Below the pieces are notes generated by a model. The model had not been told where the DNA came from. It saw nothing but the letters and a program-made list of their open reading frames with translations, and searched no databases. Source: Combretum micranthum (lineage: Eukaryota; Streptophyta; Magnoliopsida; Myrtales; Combretaceae). From it: a stretch of 64,000 nt of DNA. Of this stretch, positions 21,511 to 33,814 are shown piece by piece. The stretch covers positions 639,606 through 703,605 of the forward strand of contig JAMXBD010000719.1 of assembly GCA_024138025.1 (NCBI GenBank), in the 5' to 3' direction. Made by a program: the position numbers and the translations under genes. The number at the start of each line of letters is the position of its first letter. Position 1 is the stretch's first letter.

Positions 21511-22199
21511 CATTTTACCACTATATGTACAGCTTTGGTATGCTGACTACCTTCTTCTCCCAAGTCTTTATGGTAAAACGCGGCTTGATCTAATGTTAAG
21601 ATCAAATGGATAATCGGGCCCAATTACTCCGCTAGTATGTTTTCAGGAACCTTTACATCTCCCAGGACTTTCACTAATGCACTCTGGTGTGAATCAGAGG
21701 AAAGCAATAACCCCATTAATGATATTTGAGTAGGGGTTTCAGCAAATTGATTCATGACTTTGTACTCACTTGCCTTGATAATTTTAAAAAATGAATCAAC
21801 ATCTTTCTCTTGAGGATTACCATCTACTTTAACAGGCTATTTTTGACTTTCGGCATCGCTCATTTTCTTTATAGCTTCTTCATTGTTGTCATATACTCAT
21901 TCAAATCGAGTTAAACAACATGCAACAGCATTGGCATTAGATTTCTCGTAGTCAAAAGGTACAGCCTTATAATCTTTTGGTTGAACCAAGATGTTGAATA
22001 CTAATTTCTTTGGAACCTAAGGCACGAAAGTCTCTTTTAGCTTCTGATCTTTATAACATTGGATCACAACAGGCTTTGGAACCCCATAAAGCATACAGAC
22101 TTCTCTTAGTATTTCAGCTTTAGTTTGCTTTGCTTGGAATTGGTTATCCTCTTCTTCAAATTCAGACCCCTAGCCAATGGGTATGATATCTTCCAAAGG
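21511..22199 (-). pseudogene. T: gag-protease linker
   Basis: Decayed coding sequence with stops in all minus-strand frames. No motif recognised; assigned by position between nucleocapsid and protease. Confidence 0.4.
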
Positions 22200-23700
22200 A
22201 GTTAGGGGTCTAAACCATGAATAGTCAACCAGATGCCTAGAGTATCAATAGTAGGGTTACCTGCAAGCTATCTTAACTTTAGTTCCTTGTAAGTGTTCAC
22301 CTTACTTTTTACGTTTTGTTCCAACTTTGGAGAAATCGTTTCCAAGATATCTTTTCTTATGATTGTACAATTTTGCAGCATTTTGTAAATTTCAATCTTA
22401 ACTCTAGCATGGTCTTTAAGGTTCACATGCTATAGATGGTCCATCTGTCTGAGTTTCCAAGCAAGTTGGGATAGAGAATATGGTATCTCATCCAGATTCA
22501 GGGGAAGTTCTTTTTTGATAGTAGTGGACATATTAATGTTATGACCATGAGTGACAGAGGATTGTTGTTGACATTTGGTCCTCGGGCTTGGACAAAATCC
22601 AACTGAATAAGTCCCGCATCTATTAGGTCTTAAATGTGATGTTTTAATCTCCAACAATTTTCAATAGAATGCCTCTCTTGCCCCATGTGATATTCACATT
22701 TTAGTGTTGGATCGTACCCTTTTGGTTTATACCCTTGAAGTGGAGGCTCAAAAGTCAACATCCTTTCTTCTCAGAGTTTGTGCAGTATTTGAGACAAAGG
22801 TACGTGAAGCTTAATGAATTGTCGAAATAGGTGATTTCTTCGTTCTTGCTCTTTCCCAGGTTCTTCATTTTGCTAAGTAGGTCCCATAAGATGAAAGTGA
22901 GGCCTAACTGGTTGGAAGGATTAAGTGTTGACAACACTGATAGCTAATTCATTTTCTTTGATAAATGTTTGGGTTGGCCTTTTGTCATGTAGTTCAATCA
23001 ATTTGCCAGACAAGATCACATCTTTGATTCTACTTCTGGCTGCCACTATATCAGTAAAGCTAGTAGTTGTATACCCCACTAAATGCCAGTAATATGGCTT
23101 ATCCAGGGTACTGATAAACATAGTAGTCAGCTCCTTTTCAAGGATCATAGTAGTGACCATGGCAGCTCTACCCCTCCACCTCTAGGCATATGCTTTGAAT
23201 GTTTCATGATTTCTCTTGGTCATCTTGCTCAGGTCAGCCATTGAGGAAGCCACTTCTATATTGAATTTGTACTGGTTATAGAAGGCTCGAGCCAATTTTT
23301 CCCAAGTGTTAATCTCATTCATATCCACTTGGGCATACTATAGTAAGGCAGGCCCTGTAAGGCTATCTTAAAAAGTTTGTACCATCAAGGAGTCGTACTT
23401 GGTGTACTTACCCATTTTGTGAATATGTAGGTGAGAATAAAGCACTGGACAACTAGCCCCATTGTATTTCTCGAATTTAGGGACTTTGAATTTTTTAGGA
23501 TATTCTCCTTCGTCTTGAGTTTGCGATTGAAAAGGCCTATTTTGTCAAAATCAGTATGAGGCTCAAACAGTTTAAGCTGCTTACTCATTCTTTTTATCAT
23601 GTTCTTCTCTAACTCTTTTTCTTTTTCATCCCAATTTTTCCTTTTAGGCCTATGATATTGGATTCTTCCCTTGGCAACCCTATTTTTGTGTTCTAACCAT
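22200..23700 (-). pseudogene. gag: T: gag capsid and nucleocapsid region
   Basis: Minus strand, capsid words YNQYKFNIEVASS, MADLSKMTKRNHETFKAYA, a TAG, then RWRGRAA and ELTTMFISTLDKPYY (open frame 23160-22921), and IVAARSRIKDVILSGK. A zinc-binding motif CEYHMGQERHSIENC lies at 22698-22654, of the CX2HX5HX4C form used by Tat-like gags, followed by WRLKHHI, a stop (CAA to TAA) and DLIDAG. The stop in the capsid (AYA-stop-RW) is CAG to TAG. Several frames are needed to read the whole, so it is dead. Confidence 0.8.
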
Positions 23701-25740
23701 GTATCTCAGCAGGAGTGTCAGTTAAGTTAGGCATCAGGGCCTTATCCGGATGGTTTTGATCCAATGTGTCCAATTTATCTATTGCTTTACCAAGTGTTGA
23801 TTCCAAAGTGGTTATTCTCTGTTCCATGGGTTCGCTGTTGTCCCCTGATATTTTGGATTTCAACTTAGTGATTATTGGATTGTGAGCTTTAGCAACTTTC
23901 TTGCGTGCAATCTTGGTAAGACCCTTAGCATTTAGGCTGAAATTTTGTTAGATACATTTTTTGTTCTAAGTTTTTAATTTTTTAATGAGTTTTTTAATAC
24001 ATAAGAAGAAATATGTACAAAAGGAAAGATTAGGCATCTCATCTTATTTAGAAAAAGGGAACCAAAATGTTAGTAATCAGTCCATACATAGCAAAACTGG
24101 ACCCTAAAAGGTCTTTTCATTATAGATTCGATTACTAGACTCTATAGACCGGACAAACTCTTTAATTATTTATTTACAAAAGGTGCCTTTAACGGCAGAC
24201 TCAAACTAGACTATACGCAGCTGGACTAACTTTCATTCCAACTTTCTCTGCTTCATCAATTAGATTTGGACAAGTCTTCTTTCAGCCGTTTGCATTGTTT
24301 TTCTTTCTTCAAATAATATGCTTTCCAAAGTTCTTTCTCTCTTTTTTCTCCTGAAAATTAATTTTCCACACTCCCAAGTTCTTCTCATATTCCTGATCAG
24401 TACCTTGACATTTACTTTCATTACATCCCAATAGCTTTGATCCATAGGAGGGAGGTAAGTTGGTTTAGGCCCTAGAACATCAGAGGCTCGATAAGGAGTA
24501 ATATTTGCACAATCTTAAAAATGATATACAAAACTCCGGTTGGCTATGTAAATTTGTAAGTCTGGTCTTATTTCTCTAAAGTGCGAATGGGCTTTATGAT
24601 GCAGGTTTGCCAATAGCTGATGATCTTTTTCAGACTATTGTAATCTCTTGTGAATCAAGGTTAGCATCAGTATAATCAAATAACAGCGGGGTCAACGGTT
24701 CGGTATAGGTAATGTCTTATAGGCCCCCAACTGTCTAACCATACTTCCTCGAAAGTAACTTGTGCACCCAGTGACCCGAACTGGGGGAACCCATTTGTAA
24801 TCCAAGCAATCTAATATAGCTTTAGTACCCCTAAACTATCTAGCTACCCAAAGAATTGTTGCAGTTGGTAGCTCCTCCAATATACCAATCCATTTTGAAG
24901 TGGTAACATTGCTATCAATCTTGATCTTACGAGCACAACTTTCAATTATATCGATGTTTGATTCATTCTGGTAAAGTCATTTCCTAGGCAACCTTGGTGA
25001 CTAGCAAACCATAAAATCAAAAGGGTAGGAGCTGGTCGTAGTACTCCGTGGTTATGCTCCTTGATATGAGTAAGGGATCTGATTTGTTTGACTAGTAGTG
25101 TAGGTATGTAGGACTTGCCATTAAGAAATCGAGACCAATTCAGCTGCCCGATAATGGACACTGAAATTTGTTTGAGGAAATAGTATGGTCCCATGAACAA
25201 CTGCTATATAAATGTTGATCCTATGTTGTTGCCACATTTCAAATCCCCCACAAAAAATCTGATGGTTCCTGTTGTATCCTACTAGGTAGCAACCAGTCAA
25301 TTAGTGAAGAGACTTTCAAGAATTACCCCCTGGATTGGTTCACGACAACAATAAGTTCAGCTTTTTGAACTCCTATCAATTTGTTGAAAATTGAGGCTGG
25401 GAGGGCCTTGAGCTAGGGAACAAAATTCCTTCTTCAAGAGGGGTAGTATGCAAAAGTTGCGCATATTCTTCTAGTGTAGGGGCCAACATGTTGGTATTGA
25501 GCTCAAATGCACATATGTCTAGATTCCAAAAACAAACCAAGGCTCGAAGTAATTTCCAATTTAATTGGACCTTTAGTAGGGACATGACTGGGCCAATTTT
25601 CTTAATAATGAATTCCTGATGTTGTTATTAAAGCTGTTGAACATTTTTTCTAAGATGGTGATGGGTAATGAATATGCATCAAGATGGATCATTGGGACTT
25701 GAGCCGATTGAGAACTACTTCCTTGACTTTCCATGACTAA
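23701..25740 (-). pseudogene. gag: T: gag N-terminal region
   Basis: Begins on the minus strand near 25733 with MESQGSSSQSAQVPM. The following part (25585-25376) reads VQLNWKLLRALVCFWNLD and TLEEYAQLL, a pattern typical of the N-terminal region of Tat/Ogre gags ('fix-width helix, FWD/FWN, TxEEY'). A basic, coiled-coil-like segment follows (24445-24260, RRTWECGKLIFRRKKRERT). The region between is full of stops. There is no credible gene here beyond the gag remnant. Confidence 0.68.
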
Positions 25741-25989
25741 ATTTTAAAAAGGAAAACCAAAATTACAACCATTTTCAAAACCTAAAATACAAACCAATAA
25801 TTACAACTTACAACGTATAAATGGATCGATTACAACATTTTTTTTAAAAGAAAATCGGCCCCATTACAAGATGTCTGATTTTTCTAAAAGATAAAGACTG
25901 ATAAATAAATAAATAAATTGAACGGATAGAGGTGGGTTCTAGGGCACCTTGTTCTATAGGCTCACTTCCCTCATTGGAACGAGTCGTAG
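25741..25989 (-). other. T: leader next to gag, ending in the target duplication of B
   Basis: Non-coding leader just upstream of gag. It ends with CGTAG (25985-25989), the left target copy of B. Confidence 0.5.
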
Positions 25990-27683
25990 TATAAACCCCA
26001 ATTTTTAGGGTAATTTAAGCTTAAACCCTAAAACGGAAAGTCAATCGGAAACCCTAAGTCAACAAATCCTTAGGAAACCCTAAATAGTTTAGATCTAACA
26101 ACCCCGTGTTCTAAAACAAGAAGTCAAAATATGAGTGGAGAGTGTAGATTGGTTCGATATAATATTTATGCTTAAAAATATCATATCAATGAATTTTCGA
26201 CCTATTTCGAACCCGATCGGATACAAACTTTGAAAAGCATGTCTCGAGGCTCGAGATACTAAAAATATATTATTAGTACCATTATACTCGTAATTTCATA
26301 AGATTTCCAAATATAAGTTATATAATTTTTTGTGTTATAGAATTACAGTAGAGTTTTTTTTATCATATTTCCATTACTAAAGGTAATTTAATTGTCTAAT
26401 CTACATTTTGATTTCTAATCACACTATTCACAAGTACAACCACCCATACCCTATTCTTATATCCTTATAATATTGCATCATTTTCCTTACATTTACTTTT
26501 CCAATACAATTTATTACTTAAAATACTTTTAAATTTTGAATTTTATTACACAAAAAAATATATTACACATCTCTCTCTCTCTCTTCCTTGTAGAACCGAC
26601 GCTCCTCCTTCTTTTTCTCCCTCTCAATTTATTTTATTTATTCTTTCTTTTATTCTACACAAACCCTAACCCATTCTTGAAATACCCCAAACCTTCACCT
26701 AGATTAGAAATTGAGTTTAGATAGATTAAATGAATAAAATGAATTATAGGATTTAATTAGATAAGTTGACTTAATTTAATTAGCTAATAATTAAGTTGGT
26801 TTTGAGATTTGAAATTCCTAAAATCCCTAAACATGTTCTAAAAATGTTTAAGGATTCCTAAACTCTTGATTCTTAGCCTAAACACTGATTCCTAAGTCTC
26901 AGTAAAATTTGAGTTCATTTGCTTGAATAAAAATATCAGTTATTAAACCCGAACTCAAATTAAATATCTATCCAAATTTAATTCCTAAATTAAGTTATTA
27001 TTTTAAGATCTTAATTTATAACCTATGGTTCAAAATCATCTTTTAAATACTTTGGAACTCTAGATATTGATCTGATGGTACTAAACCTATACCCTATTTC
27101 TATTTTATCCAAATTTAACTTTATTCTTTCCTTTTCTTTTCTTTCTTTTGGTTGCCCTTTTCTTCCCATTCATTTTCATTTCCCTCTTCTTTCTTCTTTT
27201 TCTCATCTCTTCTTCTCTCTTTCTTTTTGCTTTCTCTAAAACTTAAATTCAAGAAGATAAATTAAGGATAGCAAACAAGATAGAAAGAGGAGATCAAGTA
27301 GAATTAGCTTCAATAAGAAGAAGAAGAAGGAATTGCATGAGTAGGCTTAAAGAGCTAAGTTTTCTATTTCTATTTCTCTTTGTTTAAATTGTTATTTACA
27401 TTTGTAATTGATGAGTTAATGTTGAATTGGGTTGAGAGTGCTGTTTATTTATGTATTTGTTGATATATGATTGTTGGAGGTCGGATTATGAAGGAGGAAG
27501 AAGATGATGAATAGTAGTTGTGAGGGTTTGATTGTTGTTTGAAGTTGTTGGAGGAAGATTGCAGTGTTAGGAGTTGTTATTAGAGTTTATTTGATGTTAG
27601 AATTGATATAGGAAGCTTAGTAGATGTTTGAAGAAGTTTTGATAAAAGGAAAGTGTAAAAAACATGTTTTGCAAACTTTTGTC

Positions 27684-27850
27684 GTCAACGCCACCTCTGG
27701 AGCTTTTCTACGCGGCTTTGAGGCGGTGTTGAAGTGAATAGAATGCATTTTCTTAAAGCTGACTCCAACGCTGCCGGTGTTGAACCTCTACGCTGTCGGC
27801 TTTGAGATTTACGCTGCTGGTGTAGAAGTGCCGGCGTTTGTTTTTAACAT
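27684..27850 (+). repeat. H LTR: GC-rich degenerate repeats
   Basis: Six or so imperfect copies of a 20-24 base unit of the form ACGCTG(C/T)CGG(T/C)(G/T)TTGA. A similar block occurs in both LTRs of E (37669-37770 and 61501-61680). Confidence 0.6.
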
Positions 27851-29550
27851 TGCCCTATTTCGTAGCTTGATCGTATTTTGGCCATAACTTTTCATACGAC
27901 CTCCGATTGAGGTGATTCAAGTTGCTATAGAAAGCTTAAAAAGAGAATAAAACTTTTATGTTTTGAGTTCTTACGACTTTCAAAATTATCGATGCTAAAA
28001 TTTGGCTTCTTTACAGATACTACATTTTTATAAACAAAGTTCAAAACTTGTTTTTGTTTGTGAAATGTGTTTTTGCCTAAGGAATGGATCTTTTTGAGTA
28101 AAAGTGAGATAGATAAGTGATGTTTGATGTGTTGTGTTGATAGATTGATTTAATTAAGCATGATTTAGATAGATTTATAAATTCAACAAATAATTGAATT
28201 TCCATGAGTATTAAACTAAAAGTAGTTATGTTGTATATATGATTTTCATTGCTTGTTTTATGATCTTGTGGCTACTTAGTGAAATTAAATGATCTTGGTA
28301 AGTATATAAATGATGAGTTATGTTTTTATATGAATTTTATTTGAATTTCCTTGATGTTAAGCTTAAGATTTAGTATGTTTTAAGTTGTGTTTTTCTTCAA
28401 TTGTTTTCCTTGTTTATCATTTGTTATTATGATTAGCTATTGAACTTGTTAAGCATGTAAATGTTAAGTTAAGCTTATGTATGAATTATATTTGAATTTT
28501 ATGAGTGTTGTGCTTAATGTCTAAAGCTAGGTATATTGTATATATGATTTGAAGTTATAGGTAATGATTTAAAAGTTAATATAATATTGTTAGATGAATA
28601 CTTGTTAAGTTACACCTTTATGTAAGTAATCTTTAAAATCCTTAAATGTTGAGTTTAATGTTAGTTATAAAATGAACTTAGCTAACAAACTTAAGTTCAA
28701 CTTGATTAAATAGACTTGAATGAGTTAAAATGAATTAGATTGAGTTAGTTTAACCATCTTTGACTTAGTTTTTGAATTAAATGATTAAGGTTAATTAACT
28801 TGGCTAAGTTTAAGTTAATATGAGCTCAAGTTGACATAGATCCTACATGTATAATGAATTAGTAATGAATCTAAGTTCAACTTGACTAAATGAGCTTGAA
28901 TTAGCTAAAAGGAATTAGATTACTTAAGTTAATCAACTTGAACTAGTTTTAGATTAAATGATTAATTCTAATCAATTTGGCTAAGGTTAAGCTAAAATAG
29001 GTTAATAGCTAATAATTGGCTTAGATGAATGTGTTATGATGATCTTTGAATAACTTGAGCAATATATTGTTTCAAATGTTTATTTGCTTTGAATATGAAT
29101 GCTTTTATGTATGAATGCTTTATATATGTTATGTTTTGTGATAAGAAACTATAATTAAAGTGAAAAGAATTACTTTGATAGACAAAGGAGAACTATCCAT
29201 ATTTTAGCGAGGCAATATTCGTAGTTATAGTGGGGTTCCACATTAGTGTCTGATCAAATAGAGTTTAATAAAAGTTTGATATAAGTTCTTATATGAATTT
29301 GATATAAGTGGATGTTAGTTTTATTTCTTATATGAGTTCCTTCCTTAAATAGTGATGGATATCTAACATATCTTTTGAGATAGCTTCTACCTCTGTTTGG
29401 ATTTCATATTCAATGTACGTAGTAACTTGCGTGTTGGATGTTAGGATGGACATCTAAAATGGATTAAGAACTTAAATTCGGATTACTAATTGATGAGTAT
29501 TGGTTGTCTATTACGTCGTTGAATCCGGATCCGGGGAACGACAATCTTGT

Positions 29551-29648
29551 CATGATGCAATGGCACGGTAGTTTAGGCACTTAGCTCAATCCTTTGTCAT
29601 GATGCAATGACTCAAATCCATGATGCAATGGTTCACCATGATGCAATG
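29551..29648 (+). repeat. H LTR: four copies of CATGATGCAATG
   Basis: Perfect 12-mers at 29551, 29598, 29619 and 29637, with spacings of 47, 21 and 18 bases. Candidate protein-binding array or relic of a short tandem repeat. Confidence 0.85.
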
Positions 29649-30679
29649 GTGGTTTCTTTTATTGGCTAAGTGGGTAGCTAATAGGATTAACTGTATCGGT
29701 ATATTCTCTACTTAGGTTCGGGAGGAAATAATATGTTTTAGTTCACAGGTATGACACCGTTGAACTAATTGATGTTATAGACCGGGATAAGTGGAGTGTA
29801 CAAAGGAGTGTGAACCCTAGATGATGCTATTAATATTCTTTATCGGTTAGATATAGGAGATAGATATCCGGTCTATCTATATCAACCTCTAGCAGCTGCT
29901 GTTACTCAGGACCCCTAGATTCCCATTGCTTGTTCCAAAGTGTGAGTACTCCATTGTTGATTTGTTTATTTTAATAAAAAGATAATAACTTGTGGATTGA
30001 TGCATTGCATTTAGTTAAGCTTCCGTGCCACTCCGTGTGTGATTGTGTTACTGTGTACTAAGCTCCGGCTCATTCTTGTTTATGTTTATCTTTTTACAGG
30101 TTGTTAATAAAGTTGTTATTGTTGATGATGAATATGAGTAATGAGATGATGGTTTGATGATGATGTGGAGGCTGTTGATGTTGTTGTTTTATTATTGTTG
30201 TTGTTGTTGTTGATGTGATGATGTTTGTCTCGAGCATCGGCGAATTTGAAGATTTAGGAGATGAGTGAAATGTAATAGGACCGAGATATATTTGTATTTT
30301 GTTTCTTCATTGCTTTGTTGTATAAAGATTGGATTTATTTATAAATTTTTATTTTCATTAAGGGCTTGTTAGTGCCCATGTTTTGTAAATAAGCTTTTGT
30401 AAAAATTTGTTTAAGTGAAAGCTTTTCCACTTGTAATAGTGGAAGTTTGAAATGCTTTTATGTAGAAATATTTTTATTAAAGTTCATTTTTCCGCTGCTA
30501 AATCCAGTTGTTACCAGAATTTAACTAAATAATTTCATAACCTAAAATTAAATAGCAATGTTCAACATAAACACATTCTTTTAAGACAACCTTATGTATA
30601 ATTCGTAAGAGTTATACGTGGTTGGGGACTTGGTGTGCTTAATTTGAGAATTGAGTATGTTGGGTCCTTACAATTTTTC

Positions 30680-30851
30680 TATAAATATCCCTTTATGCAA
30701 GTTCTTTTCACTTTCTCATTTTAACAAAACAAAACTCTTGCATTTTTTTTCTCTATCCTCTCCTCTCTTGCCATGACACACCCATACACACACACACTCT
30801 CTCACATTTTTCTTCTTCAAGTTTCTTGCTCTAAAGCATTAATAGGTAATA
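30680..30851 (+). promoter_or_regulatory. B LTR promoter: TATA box to donor-like site
   Basis: TATAAATAT (30680-30688), a pyrimidine-rich leader with TTGCCATGACA (counterpart of GCCGTGAGC in A and D), and AG/GTAATAG at 30846. The GC motif that should lie upstream survives as GAACCGACGCTCC near 26593, now 4 kb away across H. Confidence 0.5.
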
Positions 30852-32621
30852 GATCTACACCTTACCGTAACAAAACATGTAATGGCAAGATCCTACATGT
30901 GTGATTCCACTCAAAATCGCCATAAGCTTAATGCTAGGGATGTGGAAACACTTAAAAATGAGATTCTTGCCATCACAATTTTGTGGATCTTGTTATTTAA
31001 GTTGTTTTGCTATTATTTTGCTTTATTATTGTTTTATGTTGTTATTATTGATGTTTTGTGCATATATTCATTATTTAACGTTACCTACATAATGATCATA
31101 GCGCATTTGCATTTATGACTTGCATAATAAACTAGATCTAGTTGTTTTGAGTACATAAATGCCTTAGGTTTTTATTTTATGTACATAAAAGACTTGTAGT
31201 AGCATAATAATGGTGGAAAAATGTTAGAGGGTCTAAGATCTATTTTAGTTTCAACAAAAATGGTTTTTAGAAATTTAGATCTAAAAAGACCCCTATTTAG
31301 AAAAGCTATTTTCCAATTTCAAAATAAGTATTTTACATTAAATATGAAGGGCTTGGGGAATAGGTAACATAAAGGAATGGTTTTGATGAGTAAAGATTAG
31401 ATCTACTAAGAGATATTTTCAAAACAAGAAAAGTTTACAAAAGTTATGTTAGCATTATGTTTCAACCCCAACAACAAACTTAAAATTCGTAATAAGAAAA
31501 GCTTGATATATGAACACCTATTTTTCAACCCAAAAACAACGGTTTTATTAAAGAAATGGAAGCCTTAAGGGGTAGGTTTGATTAGGAATTGATTTTGGAA
31601 AGATTAAATGAGATTTACACAAGAAACAATCTCAAATATAAATTTCAAAATTCGGATTTAGAAATGACCTCTTTTTAAACACCTATCTCCAAATGCCAAA
31701 ATAAGGATTTTAATGGAAAAATAGAAGTCCTAGAGAATACATGTAATAAAGACCTAATTTTGATAAGGATAAATGAAATTTATCAAAGTATAATCCTAAA
31801 ACAAGGAACGGTTGCAAAGTATAGATTAAACAATTTTTGCATTCCTTAAAATTTTGTAAAATTCGTAACTAGGTAGACCCCCTATTTAAACATCTATTTT
31901 CCAACTCCAAAATGAAGAATTTTATTAAAATAATGAAGATGTTAGGCGTATAGGTCATTAAGATTGAGTTTCGATAAAAGCAAGTGTGATTTTGCAAGGA
32001 ATAAAACTAGTTTTCTTTAGTAATTTCAAAAGTTTTGCAAAGCAAAAGTTTTCTAAAATAATTTTGATATCATATATCATTAATGATATACATATAGATG
32101 GCTCATCTCATGACATTTATGATAATAACTTCTCGGTATTGCATGTACATATAATGCACTTGGTAGAAACAAAGCTAGGAAAATAGTGTCTTACACATCC
32201 CATAAAGCATTGTCTAAGTAGATGAAGAAATAGATTAACCAACACCCATGAATTATGCATGATATTGAAATATTTATGTGTCTTTCAAGATATAATGATA
32301 GCTAAGTGTCTATCAAAGCTTTGCAAATGATGCTTGGGTTGAAATTAGAAATTGATTTGTGAGTTGGGAATCTTGTATAGCATTATGTACCCTACTATTT
32401 ATGAACCAAACGACCTTGTTTGATGGAAATAAATTTATAAATAGATAGTTCTCGTAGAATAGGTAGAAATCGATATGTAATATGTGAAATTCCGAGTTAA
32501 GATGACCAAGTTATGGCCATTTTAAGTTAGAATTTCCTCTTAGACGAACTTGTTAGAATAGAATTTATAAGTTCATTCAAATTTCATAGAAATACTTATT
32601 GGAGTTATTTCTTTTGATTAG

Positions 32622-32691
32622 GAGACTTGGGAGACAGACTAGACCTTCTCGAAGATTATTATAATTAAGTTGATTTTCATGCCATGGCAAA
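32622..32691 (+). other. B LTR: exon-like 70-nt block
   Basis: Preceded by TTTTGATTAG and followed by GTGAGT. Phase-2 reading gives DLGDRLDLLEDYYN then a stop, keeping the acidic LPEDYYD-like signature of A and G. Confidence 0.5.
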
Positions 32692-33187
32692 GTGAGTTCA
32701 CTATTTTTAAATTACATGCTCGTGATTGTGCTTATAATAATAGTGGCATTAGATCTAGGACAAGATAAAATTGAAATGTGCATCTGAATTCGATTTGATT
32801 GAATTGATGATAAGAATATCGAAATGGGAATTTTTATAAATATTTGTATGATTTAGTATAGAATTAAAGTGTTTGAAATATCTATGATCGTCTATAAATC
32901 TATTAAGTAATATGCCATGATCTTACAACTAAATTGACCATGCATACCATATGCTGAGTCACATTACATTTGCTATTATACCTTTATGGGAAGAAGGCAT
33001 AATATCTAGGCAATGAGTGGGCCTGAAAACTCGAATGTTGGCATGGAATGGCTTGAATTAAAATGGAAGTGGTGTAGGCACTTGAATCAACTACAAAATT
33101 AGTGAGTGGGTGAGCCCCTGAATCAACCACTATATAAATGAGAAAAATTGAAATCTATGGTCTTATGGGCCTGAAACACCTAACCCC

Positions 33188-33237
33188 GAATGAATGGCTC
33201 AAATTCATTCAACATAGGAGTCTTGGAAAGTCTTATG
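33188..33237 (+). ncRNA. B LTR: conserved two-hairpin block (candidate structured RNA)
   Basis: Hairpin 1: arms GAATGAAT and ATTCATTC, eight pairs, around GGCTCAA. Hairpin 2: arms CATAGGA and TCTTATG with one G-U pair. Hairpin 3 follows at 33335-33350 (TAAGCT and AGCTTA). Confidence 0.5.
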
Positions 33238-33814
33238 TATTGTATGCTCACGTGCTTGTGCATTCATATGATTGTGAATATAAATTGCTTGCCCTATTGT
33301 TTGATAAAGTATTTAATTTGGAAGTGAAACTCACTAAGCTCGTAAGCTTATATCCCTATAGTTTCCTGTTGTAGTATGATTATTTATGGCGATCTTCGAG
33401 ACGCCACTTTCCTTAGGTACAGCTTTTGGGACTTAAGAAGCTTTTTGAAGAAGTTGGGACCTAAATGTTAGGTTTAGACTTTTAGTTAAATCTTCTTGAT
33501 TGCATATATATATATATATGTATGTTGTTGTAAGAGACTTTTGCATCTAAGGACTCTTAATATTTTCATGGGAGTATGCCCTTAGATCTTTGTAATAGAT
33601 TAATCTTAATTGTAACTATTATGATTTATATTCTTATCACTATGTATGTCTTCTTAAGCTATTTCGATTCAAAGTAAGGTCCCGTATATGGTGAACGTGA
33701 GCCTTACACCCGGTGTCTAAACTCATGGAATGACTAATGTTGTCATACTTAAGTTTTAAATATCGAGTATGGGGACTATCGTATTTAGAGTATCCTTTGG
33801 AGTGTGACACATAG

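Larger units (their letters stand above)
26678..30672 (+). mobile_element. H: solo LTR of a different family
   Basis: Runs from TGAAATACCCC to GGGTCCTTACA, 3995 bp, with flanks ATTCT (26673-26677) and ATTTT (30673-30677), four of five matching. No internal coding motif was found, so it is a solo LTR of a second long-LTR family, not close to A/B/F/G. It contains GC-rich degenerate repeats (27684-27850), a four-copy 12-mer array (29551-29648) and a hairpin with arms TTAGTTCA and TGAACTAA near 29735. It landed only three bases upstream of the TATA box of B. Confidence 0.75.
25990..33809 (+). mobile_element. B: solo LTR, split by solo LTR H
   Basis: Starts TATAAACCCC (ancestral TGTAAACCCC) and ends GTGTGACA. 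Without H and its duplication it is about 3.82 kb. Flanks are CGTAG (25985-25989) and CATAG (33810-33814), differing by one CpG-type transition. It interrupts T between gag and the leader. Same plan as A, F and G, but the most diverged of the set. Small frames within it (26536-26724, 31986-32186, 33138-33374) are not protein-like. Confidence 0.85.

Noticed and set aside
29551..29648. CRISPR-like array
   Set aside because: Spacing is irregular, repeats are only 12 bases and the context is a plant LTR.
30882..31118. Two overlapping frames in LTR B
   Set aside because: They lie in the intron-like stretch, overlap in different frames, and are not conserved in A, F or G.
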